A stretch of DNA of 15,253 nucleotides from a candidate division CSSED10-310 bacterium (lineage in GTDB: Bacteria > CSSED10-310 > JAFGJC01), in assembly GCA_016929305.1 (NCBI GenBank), contig JAFGJC010000047.1:1-15253 (forward strand), given 5' to 3'. Each line of letters opens with the position of its first letter. Positions within the stretch are counted from its first letter, which is position 1. Positions 1-6,535 of this stretch are shown here, piece after piece. Position numbers and translations under genes: made by a program. The notes under the pieces are model-generated. The model was given only the letters and a program-made list of their open reading frames with translations. It was not told the origin of the DNA and did not search any database.

Positions 1-60
1 ATAATTCGAGACGAAACCGAATTGAACCGTATTCAGAAATATATAATTGATAATCCCTGA
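1..60 (+). CDS. C-terminal end of a REP-associated / IS200-like (Y1) transposase, 5' partial
   Basis: Frame 1 reads from the window edge to a TGA at 58-60 and gives IIRDETELNRIQKYIIDNP. This matches from memory the very characteristic C-terminal helix of REP-associated tyrosine transposases (Y1_Tnp family): an I-I-R-(D/N)-E..L.RI..YI..NP pattern. Most relatives continue past NP with a short tail containing a Trp; here the frame stops right after NP, so the gene may be slightly truncated or decayed. Its stop lies 2 nt from the convergent stop of the next gene. Only 19 codons are visible, so the catalytic His-hydrophobic-His and Tyr motifs lie outside the window. I see no REP-type palindrome next to it. 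A chance match is possible but the pattern is distinctive. Confidence 0.62.
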   Translation: MIRDETELNRIQKYIIDNP

Positions 61-62
61 CC

Positions 63-1541
63 CTAAAACGGTCCATACCACCAATTGACCGTTTCCAGAT
101 TCGACAACATCTGATCCATCGATTCATTCATCACCATGGCATGAAACCATAGGTGTCTGACAGTATCCTGACCGGTGTCAGGCCAGGTGAACGAGTCAAT
201 GAACGTTATCCGTGTAAACCCATGATCCAGGTTCATCATTCCCGAACACAGTGTTGAAGGATCCTGAGGATCATAATAACTCCACGCCGGCCAGAAATAG
301 AACGCATTATAAATCTGGAAAGCACAGAATAACCGTGCATTGTAGATTGGTTCTCCGGAATTGTACAGCAGCGATTTGACAAAAAACAGCTGTTCCGGAT
401 GTGCTGCCGCCGGCATTTCAAAACTGATCGTCACGGGATGGAATGGATCAGGAGTCGGTGTCGGTATTACCGGCGGTTCGGAACGAACCGAGTAATGAAT
501 AAATCCGTTACTTCCGAAATTCTCCGAACAGAAAGTTGTCGGTCGACCGCTCCCATCAAAAGCGGCACATATACCGCTGGATGCCTCAATCTCAAATATC
601 GTCTCAAAATACCATGACGCTCCACTTTTCATAGCCATTGTAATCTGGTCCGTATTTTTGTCATTGAAAATAATATATGCATGATTGTCATCGTCAATTA
701 TGATTGAGCTGTATGAGCCGGGTTTGGAAAACCATTTCACCGTGTCATAATTCCATTCCTCAGTGACCGGATCACGAGTTGCGTATACCAGCCGGTATTC
801 GGAAGCTTTGCCGATAACGGTATAGGACACATGCACCTTGCCGGTCGCATCCACTTTCATATCGCAACTGTGATCCACTTCCATACCGAGACCGATGACT
901 TCCGTAACGGGATTGTCCTCACCCCTGATATAAATCAATCCGCCGTCAATGGTCCGGCAGGCAAGAAGGTGCATCGTTCCGGAGCTGTCAAAACACAGCA
1001 TCGGAGTGCTGTAATAGCCCAGTGATAAGGCGTTCTCAATCCAGTTGCCTTCGATCCGTTTGCAGAGTGTCAGGATTTGATCATCGCCATTCGTGATTGC
1101 AATGTAAGGTGTCATACCATCTTTGAAGGCCAGACTTGTATGCGCATATCCCGCATCACACACATCCGATATTTCCCAACCGGTGTCTAGCTTTTCTGCA
1201 AAGCGTATTCGGTAGTGACTCGAGTCATAATAGCTGATTCCCGGATGTCCAGAGGCATTCAGATCGATGCATAATCCCCATCCCGTGTTGCCGGAATCAT
1301 CGACATCTTCAATTGTCCAACCCGTTCCATTGTAATATCCATAACAAAGTTGGGCGCTTGTATCCATGCCGGTAAAACACACATGGGGCGTTTGATATTC
1401 ATCGTATATCAGCGTTCTTCCCGCGCCGATCGTTCCCTTTTCCGGTAAAACACTGTCGTTCCATGTCGAACCTTCTGCAGGTTGAATGCAGAACCATAAC
1501 ATCGCTATAACAATGAATGTTTTGATTGTTCCTGATTTCAT
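63..1541 (-). CDS. Secreted propeller-like repeat protein with a Pro/Thr linker and C-terminal domain
   Basis: This 492-residue protein starts with a classic Sec signal peptide: basic Lys residues, a hydrophobic core at about residues 8-20, and a likely cut after the Ala-Glu-Gly near 24. Residues about 26-352 contain repeated short units in which a W/Y-rich strand is followed by a small 'D..G..H/P..SY' strand (for example DLNASGHPGISYY, DSSGTMHLL, DATGKVHVSY, DDDNHAYIIF). This is typical of beta-propeller or sialidase-like repeats. A PTPTPDP linker at 360-366 leads to an aromatic-rich C-terminal domain of about 125 residues with a FWPAW motif. No catalytic motif was recognised. A Shine-Dalgarno AGAGAGG lies at 1551-1557 on the minus strand, before ATG 1541. 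The stop is TAG at 63-65. The protein is probably exported or displayed; its function is unknown. It is transcribed alone, divergently from the ureohydrolase gene. Confidence 0.85.
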   Translation of the reverse strand: MKSGTIKTFIVIAMLWFCIQPAEGSTWNDSVLPEKGTIGAGRTLIYDEYQTPHVCFTGMDTSAQLCYGYYNGTGWTIEDVDDSGNTGWGLCIDLNASGHPGISYYDSSHYRIRFAEKLDTGWEISDVCDAGYAHTSLAFKDGMTPYIAITNGDDQILTLCKRIEGNWIENALSLGYYSTPMLCFDSSGTMHLLACRTIDGGLIYIRGEDNPVTEVIGLGMEVDHSCDMKVDATGKVHVSYTVIGKASEYRLVYATRDPVTEEWNYDTVKWFSKPGSYSSIIIDDDNHAYIIFNDKNTDQITMAMKSGASWYFETIFEIEASSGICAAFDGSGRPTTFCSENFGSNGFIHYSVRSEPPVIPTPTPDPFHPVTISFEMPAAAHPEQLFFVKSLLYNSGEPIYNARLFCAFQIYNAFYFWPAWSYYDPQDPSTLCSGMMNLDHGFTRITFIDSFTWPDTGQDTVRHLWFHAMVMNESMDQMLSNLETVNWWYGPF

Positions 1542-1567
1542 ACCTCAATTCCTCTCTTCATATATTA

Positions 1568-1596
1568 AAGATAACATTTCCAACGATTATTGTGCA
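1568..1596 (-). promoter_or_regulatory. Candidate promoter for the secreted propeller-like protein
   Basis: On the minus strand, TGCACA (1591-1596, 4/6 to the -35 consensus) is 17 nt from TATCTT (1568-1573, 4/6 to the -10 consensus), and a TG sits one base before the -10 box (extended -10). Transcription would begin near 1561, leaving a leader of about 20 nt that contains the Shine-Dalgarno site. An A6T8 tract lies just upstream. The placement is good but both boxes are imperfect. Confidence 0.4.
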
Positions 1597-1600
1597 GAAC

Positions 1601-1614
1601 AAAAAATTTTTTTT
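1601..1614. other. A6T8 tract (likely intrinsically curved DNA) between divergent genes
   Basis: Six A residues are followed directly by eight T residues. Such A-tracts bend DNA and can act as UP-like elements or as sites for nucleoid proteins. It lies directly upstream of the candidate minus-strand -35 box and about 100 bp from the plus-strand -10 box. The structure is seen directly; the role is inferred. Confidence 0.4.
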
Positions 1615-1717
1615 CGCCACAGTGTCATTTTTACACCCCGAACGAAAGATCTCAGTTTTTGGGTTTAGATGTCACGGGAGGTGTTTTTCCGCTGTCCAGG
1701 TATTTACCTTAATTCTC

Positions 1718-1726
1718 TGGTATAAT
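1718..1726 (+). promoter_or_regulatory. Extended -10 promoter upstream of the ureohydrolase-fold gene
   Basis: TGGTATAAT is a perfect TATAAT hexamer (1721-1726) with a TG one base upstream, the extended -10 form that needs little or no -35 box. No good -35 hexamer is present at 16-18 nt spacing, which fits that class. Transcription would start near 1733, about 30 nt before ATG 1764, giving a short leader with the AGAGGAG ribosome binding site at 1749-1755. This could drive the ureohydrolase gene and possibly the genes behind it. Confidence 0.6.
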
Positions 1727-1763
1727 CATTATCCGGGAAGGCCGGCGAAGAGGAGTATCCGGA

Positions 1764-2528
1764 ATGACCAGACGAATGATCATCTCCCCGTTTTTTCTGG
1801 ATCAGGCATTGCCGGAATTGATGGCATTGCAGGATGAACACAGTGTGTTGAATATACCGGAACTTATGGGAGGCAGTCTGCAGGATCGCATCGCGTGTAT
1901 CCATAAACCCCTGGCGGAGCTTGTTGCATCTGCGGTGCGGGACGGTGTGTTCCCTGCAAGTGTTTCCGGAGACTGCTGTTCTGCAATTGCGGTTCTGGCC
2001 GGATTGCAGCGAGCGGGTATTTGTCCATTGCTGATATGGTTCGACGCTCATGGTGATTTCAATACATGGGAAACAACACCGAGCGGATTTTTGGGCGGTA
2101 TGCCGCTGGCGATCCTTTCGGGTCTCGGCGATCAAATGCTTCCGAAAGCTTTGGACATGAAACCGCTGTCCCATGAACAAATTATCCTTTCTGATGCCCG
2201 TTCTCTGGATCCGCTGGAATCGGATTTACTGAGCGGAACTGCCGTCAGACATTACCCGGATCCCGCCGCCCTCTTGTCACTCGACATTAAAGACACTCCA
2301 ATCTATGTGCATTTCGATACCGATATTCTTCCTTCCGGCATCGTTCCCGCTCAGAACTACCCGGAACCGGGAGGTCCGTCATTGGAACTTATGAAGCGGA
2401 TATTTTGGAAGCTGAAACATTCTGGCCGGTTGGTTGCGGCATCGCTGTCTTCCTGGAATCCCTCGCTGGACACCGATGGTCAGAGTTGCCGGATCAGTAT
2501 GAAGCTTTTCAAAATACTCACCGGCTGA
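1764..2528 (+). CDS. Ureohydrolase-fold (arginase/agmatinase family) protein with altered active site
   Basis: This 254-residue cytoplasmic protein carries the arginase-family landmarks: SGDCCS at about 68-73, FDAHGDFN at 93-100, and HFDTD at 183-187 followed by P.PGG. In known ureohydrolases these provide the two-manganese site (GGDHS, DAHxDxN, DxDxxDP). Asp94, His96, Asp98, Asp185 and Asp187 are present, but the usual first His ligand is Cys71. The Glu of the late 'VEVNP' motif, which binds the guanidinium group, aligns with Ser230 in SSWNP. The protein is also shorter than typical arginases (about 300 residues). It may therefore use a different metal arrangement or substrate, or be a non-catalytic relative. 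The start at 1764 is supported by AGAGGAG and the extended -10 promoter. It lies 138 nt upstream of thrC, so co-transcription is possible but not certain. Confidence 0.8.
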   Translation: MTRRMIISPFFLDQALPELMALQDEHSVLNIPELMGGSLQDRIACIHKPLAELVASAVRDGVFPASVSGDCCSAIAVLAGLQRAGICPLLIWFDAHGDFNTWETTPSGFLGGMPLAILSGLGDQMLPKALDMKPLSHEQIILSDARSLDPLESDLLSGTAVRHYPDPAALLSLDIKDTPIYVHFDTDILPSGIVPAQNYPEPGGPSLELMKRIFWKLKHSGRLVAASLSSWNPSLDTDGQSCRISMKLFKILTG

Positions 2529-2656
2529 ATTGTATTTCACAGCCGATGCGGATCAATGGAATTTTCATCGACCGTTTGCCTTTTCCACCCATTTTATGAT
2601 GTAGTAGAGACTCCAAATGCAACGATCCCGAAGTGGCAGATTTTGTGTTTTAAGAT

Positions 2657-2662
2657 AGGGGG
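2657..2662 (+). promoter_or_regulatory. Ribosome binding site that sets the threonine synthase start
   Basis: AGGGGG sits 4 nt before ATG 2667. An in-frame ATG at 2556 would add 37 residues with no resemblance to the threonine synthase N-terminus, whereas the family's usual beginning (a Tyr-Tyr-Ser-Thr-Asn-Gly stretch) starts just after 2667. Confidence 0.65.
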
Positions 2663-2666
2663 AAAT

Positions 2667-4022
2667 ATGGATCAGATCATGTATTACAGCACCAATGGAA
2701 AAGCTCCCGATGTCACCCTTGCGGAAGCGCTTCTTACGGGCCAGGCACCGGACAAAGGCCTGTATATGCCCAGAACTATTCCTCAGGTGACGGACGGAGA
2801 ATTGGCATCTTTGAAAGGGAAAACGTATCCGGAAATTGCGGAATTCATACTTTCAAAGTATGTATTGGACACTTTTTCAAGGGAAGTGCTTCGTGATTTA
2901 TGTGTGGATGCTTATGATTATGACGTTCCTTTGGAAAACGTTTTTGAAAGAACATATATTATGCGTCTGGACAGAGGACCCACTGCATCGTTCAAGGATT
3001 TTGCAGCGCGAATGATGGGTCGTATGATCGGCGCGCTCATGCGGGGACAAAAACGGGAACTGGTGATTTTAACAGCTACGTCCGGCGATACCGGCAGTGC
3101 TATTGCCCACGCATTCTATCAAATACCCAATATCCAGGTGATGGTTTTGTTTCCGCCTGCTGAGGTGAGTAACCGGCAGCGCAAACAGATGACAACTCTG
3201 GGTGATAATGTCTCAACCGTGGGCGTTTCCGGTAAATTCGATGATTGCCAGGCTTTGGTAAAACAAGCGTTTGCCGATCCTGAACTCTCATCCATTCGCC
3301 TGACCTCCGCCAACTCAATTAACATCGGCCGGCTGTTGCCCCAGATTGTCTATTATTTTTATGCATATTCAAAACTGGCAAACCCCGGTGAAGAGATTAT
3401 CTTTTCCGTACCATCAGGCAATTTTGGCGATATGATGGGTTCCTTACTTGCCAAACGAATGGGATTGCCCATACGGAAAATCATCATTGCGACCAATGCC
3501 AATGACGAAGTTCCCAATTATATGGGTACCGGTGTCTACAGCAAAATTGTTCCCTCACGCGTCTGTATCTCCAATGCTATGAATGTCGGTCATCCCAGCA
3601 ATTTTGCCCGGGTGATTGATATGTATGGTGGATGGATGGATGAAAGTGGAAAAATACATCGCCAGCCGGATATGATTTCCATGCGGAGTGATATGTTCAG
3701 TGTGAGTATCAATGATCAGCAGACACGAATGACGATTAAAGATGCCTGGGAATCGAATCGGCTTCTTCTGGAGCCTCATGGTGCCGTCGGTTGGGCGGGA
3801 TTGAAACGTTATATCGAAGAATCGGGTGACAGCGGATTGATGGTTTCCGTGGAAACGGCACATCCTGCCAAATTCCCGGAGGAAATTGAAGCGCTATTGA
3901 ACATTGTGCCCGATATACCCCCAAGTTTGATGGGATTGGAGGAAAAAACCGAAGAATATTTCGAGATGCCGGTAGACTATAACACTTTTCGATCGATTCT
4001 GAAGGAAAGGTATGAACCATGA
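2667..4022 (+). CDS. thrC: Threonine synthase
   Basis: This 451-residue PLP enzyme converts O-phosphohomoserine to threonine and phosphate, the last step of threonine synthesis, in the cytoplasm. It has the N-terminal YYSTNG region; RGPTASFKDFA (about 103-113), in which Lys110 should form the PLP Schiff base; TSGDTGS (138-144); the NSIN segment (216-219); SGNFGD (250-255), typical of phosphate and PLP binding; and a C-terminal EPHGAVGWAGL plus ETAHPAKFPEEI. The length and motif order fit the longer, E. coli/yeast-like class of threonine synthases. Start 2667 is chosen on the ribosome binding site and homology. The stop codon overlaps the next gene's ATG (ATGA at 4019-4022), a sign of translational coupling to the ApgM-like protein that probably supplies its substrate. 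A TATGAT at 2595-2600 could be a -10 box but lacks a convincing -35. Confidence 0.95.
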   Translation: MDQIMYYSTNGKAPDVTLAEALLTGQAPDKGLYMPRTIPQVTDGELASLKGKTYPEIAEFILSKYVLDTFSREVLRDLCVDAYDYDVPLENVFERTYIMRLDRGPTASFKDFAARMMGRMIGALMRGQKRELVILTATSGDTGSAIAHAFYQIPNIQVMVLFPPAEVSNRQRKQMTTLGDNVSTVGVSGKFDDCQALVKQAFADPELSSIRLTSANSINIGRLLPQIVYYFYAYSKLANPGEEIIFSVPSGNFGDMMGSLLAKRMGLPIRKIIIATNANDEVPNYMGTGVYSKIVPSRVCISNAMNVGHPSNFARVIDMYGGWMDESGKIHRQPDMISMRSDMFSVSINDQQTRMTIKDAWESNRLLLEPHGAVGWAGLKRYIEESGDSGLMVSVETAHPAKFPEEIEALLNIVPDIPPSLMGLEEKTEEYFEMPVDYNTFRSILKERYEP

Positions 4023-5227
4023 AATATATCATAATACTCGGCGATGGCATGGCGGATTATCCTGTTACGGAATTAAAGGGCAAGACACCGCTTATGGTCG
4101 CCAATAAGCCCGGTATGGATTTTATTGCGAAAAATGGACGATGCGGTCTTCTTCAGACGATTGATCCCGATATGCCGACAGGATCAGCTGTCGCTAATCT
4201 GGCAGTCCTTGGATATGACCCGAGGGATACGTTTCAAGGGCGGGGTGTTCTGGAAGCGGCCAGTCTTGGTGTGGAGCTTTCCGATACGGATATGGCTATG
4301 CGGATTAATCTTATATGCGTTGAAAACGACAAGATAAAAAGCCATTCGGCAGGTCATATTACAGACGCAGAAGCCGGTAAATTGATTGCCGAATTGGGCA
4401 GCGTTTTTAAAGATCGAGATTTTAAAATTTATCAGGGATTGAGTTATCGTCATTTGCTTGTGATTCCGGGTGGCGATCCTCGAATCGAATGTGCACCGCC
4501 CCATGATCATGTTGGCGCAAATCTTAAAGATGTCATGGTTACACCCAAGACGAAAGACGCGTCAGAAACGGCCGATTTACTGAACAGTATCATTCTGGAA
4601 TCACGGAAAATTTTATCACAACATCCTGTAAACATCGCTAGGATTCAACAGGGGAAACAACCTGCCAATTGTCTTTGGCCCTGGTCACCAGGGCGCAAAC
4701 CCCGAATGCAGACATTCCAGGAAAGATTTGGAATTAAAGGCGCTGCCATATCCGCAGTGGATCTGATCAAAGGTTTGGCTGTTTATGCCGGTATGGATGT
4801 CATTGATGTCGAAGGCGCTACGGGTCTTTATGATACAAATTTTGAAGGCAAAGCGGATGCTTGTCTGAAAGCGATTCTGAATCACGATCTTGTGTATGTC
4901 CATGTTGAAGCTGCTGACGAAGCCGGGCACGATCGCAATCTCAAACTGAAAATACAATGTATCGAGGATCTCGACCGACGATTGATTCAACGGATCATAG
5001 CCGGTCTGAAATCCATCCCGGACGATGTTGTCCTTGCTGTTCTGCCGGATCATCCGACGCCTGTCGATCTTGGATCACATGTCCGCGACCCGGTACCCGT
5101 GGCGATTCTTGATCCGCGTGTACCGCCGGACAACGTGCAGCAATATGATGAAGAAAGTGTCAAATCAGGTCAGCTGGGATATATGCGTCAAGCTGATTTT
5201 ATTGAAACCGTTTTAGGCTTTAAATAG
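4019..5227 (+). CDS. apgM: ApgM-family phosphotransfer enzyme, proposed homoserine kinase
   Basis: This 402-residue protein belongs to the alkaline-phosphatase superfamily of archaeal-type cofactor-independent phosphoglycerate mutases. Visible metal and nucleophile positions are GDGMADYP (Asp9), TGSAVANLAVLGYDP with nucleophile Ser56, ADEAGHD (Asp300, His304), PDHPTP (Asp344, His345) and His354. A PHDHVG segment lies near 161-166, and a LWPWSPG segment near 219-225 fits the bacterial subgroup that has been proposed to act as homoserine kinase because it clusters with thrC where thrB is missing. The 4-nt overlap with thrC places it exactly in that context. I therefore infer homoserine to O-phosphohomoserine as the likely reaction, with phosphoglycerate mutase as the alternative. 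The residue after Ser56 is Ala, where I recall Asp or Glu in most family members. Cytoplasmic. Confidence 0.88.
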   Translation: MKYIIILGDGMADYPVTELKGKTPLMVANKPGMDFIAKNGRCGLLQTIDPDMPTGSAVANLAVLGYDPRDTFQGRGVLEAASLGVELSDTDMAMRINLICVENDKIKSHSAGHITDAEAGKLIAELGSVFKDRDFKIYQGLSYRHLLVIPGGDPRIECAPPHDHVGANLKDVMVTPKTKDASETADLLNSIILESRKILSQHPVNIARIQQGKQPANCLWPWSPGRKPRMQTFQERFGIKGAAISAVDLIKGLAVYAGMDVIDVEGATGLYDTNFEGKADACLKAILNHDLVYVHVEAADEAGHDRNLKLKIQCIEDLDRRLIQRIIAGLKSIPDDVVLAVLPDHPTPVDLGSHVRDPVPVAILDPRVPPDNVQQYDEESVKSGQLGYMRQADFIETVLGFK

Positions 5228-5248
5228 TTAACTCTAAAGGAGGAAATC

Positions 5249-6514
5249 ATGGGGGATTTAAGAGAAAAACTGGTTATTTCATCGGATCGTTTACATGCGA
5301 TCAACAACTACATCATGGATCCTGACAACACACTGGTGAACCGGTTTCTGGAAGTGGTTGAAAAATACGGAGGTGTTGAAAAGATCGAACGAAAAGCCAG
5401 GGAATCCTCCCTGCTGGAAAATCAGCTCGCTCGCCTGGAGGAAATGCAGTCACCATATCTGGGTGATCTGAAATGGTTCCAGGAAAAAGCCGCTGAAAAT
5501 GCTTTCATTTCCATTAAGGATTATCGACGCCGCGTATTGGGAAATAAAGCTGACAGCATGCAGTTCAATAACGATTTTGCAGTGACCCTGGAAATCAGCG
5601 CATGTCAGTATTTTGAATACCTCAGGGCTCAGGTCGAACAAGCGCTCTCTCAAAGTGAACTCATGCCCGGACGTTTTATCCGCGTGCGGAAGATGAAAGA
5701 ACAGGAAGCGAACAACGGGGAAATTCTGGCGTTCGCGGCCGCTATGAATATATTTGGAGCGACCTATGTCGAAACGCTGGATACAAAAGGCACCGACGGT
5801 TCCAATGTCCATCTGGGTGGACCGGAAACCATCACAGGATACTTCGGCGGCGTCGGAGAACCCAATGACTATGCTCTGAAATGGCTCGATGAATTCCTGT
5901 ACTACTACACTCAATACGGAATACGACAGGTGCTCAATATCAACCCCGGAACCGTACTCCTCGGGTACTGGCTGCGAAAACTGGGTGTCAAAAATGAATT
6001 CAAAATTTCCGTGTATATGGGTAATGATAATCCCTATTCCGTGTTTTGGACCTTGATGACCGCTAAACTGTTCAGCGGGATCGACGGCAGCACTTCCCTC
6101 ATCGGATTCAATTTCTCCAATTCCGTGAATAACGCGACGATTGAATTATCTGCCGAGTGCCGTAAAGCTTTCGGTCTGGAAGATCTCGTCAGGTTTGAAC
6201 ACCATATTGTTGAAACATATAAGTCCATCGTACGGCAGCCGTATGATCGCAGGAATGAACTCCTGGAAATTGCCGATCACGTGAAAAATATCAGTGCGAA
6301 ACATGAAGGTGCGGATATTGAAGTTGAAAAGACGCGCGAACATCCCTCCGATATCCTGGATTATTTCCGAGATAAGACGGAAATCATCGAAAGCGGTCAC
6401 TGGAATGCACTCAGAACGAACTACCTGGATAAACATAATTCCGTCAATGCGACAGCCAAAGCGCTGACGCAAAAAGGATTGACATTTATTGCTGCCAAGA
6501 ATCTCCATCGCTGA
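5249..6514 (+). CDS. Unrecognised 421-residue cytoplasmic protein, threonine operon member
   Basis: I do not recognise this family. The protein has no signal peptide or membrane segment. Residues about 30-65 and 120-165 look helical and charged. The middle part (about 165-300) alternates hydrophobic strands and helices, with conspicuous conserved-looking motifs: GTDGSNVHLGGPET (181-194), GYFGGVGEP (197-205), LNINPGTVLLGYWLRKLG (229-246), YMGNDNPYS (256-264) and GFNFSNSVNNATIE (286-299). Further on are RFEHH (315-319) and the acidic, His-containing AKHEGADIEVE (350-360). The density of Gly, Asn, His and Asp suggests an enzyme with an alpha/beta (perhaps barrel-like) core, but that is inference. 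A strong AAAGGAGG at 5236-5243 precedes ATG 5249, 21 nt after the apgM-like gene; DUF1015 follows after another 21 nt. The context points to amino-acid metabolism. Confidence 0.9.
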   Translation: MGDLREKLVISSDRLHAINNYIMDPDNTLVNRFLEVVEKYGGVEKIERKARESSLLENQLARLEEMQSPYLGDLKWFQEKAAENAFISIKDYRRRVLGNKADSMQFNNDFAVTLEISACQYFEYLRAQVEQALSQSELMPGRFIRVRKMKEQEANNGEILAFAAAMNIFGATYVETLDTKGTDGSNVHLGGPETITGYFGGVGEPNDYALKWLDEFLYYYTQYGIRQVLNINPGTVLLGYWLRKLGVKNEFKISVYMGNDNPYSVFWTLMTAKLFSGIDGSTSLIGFNFSNSVNNATIELSAECRKAFGLEDLVRFEHHIVETYKSIVRQPYDRRNELLEIADHVKNISAKHEGADIEVEKTREHPSDILDYFRDKTEIIESGHWNALRTNYLDKHNSVNATAKALTQKGLTFIAAKNLHR

Positions 6515-6535
6515 GATAAAGGAGGTCGAACGGAT

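Noticed and set aside
1704..2180. Long minus-strand open frame of 158 codons opposite the ureohydrolase gene
   Set aside because: It is a shadow of the plus-strand gene, with no recognisable protein features; the plus frame carries clear family motifs.
2575..2600. Possible promoter before thrC (TTGCCT and TATGAT)
   Set aside because: Spacing between the boxes is only about 13 nt, and at the correct distance there is no good -35 hexamer.
2556..2666. N-terminal extension of threonine synthase from ATG 2556
   Set aside because: The 37 extra residues do not resemble the family N-terminus and no ribosome binding site precedes ATG 2556; AGGGGG precedes ATG 2667.
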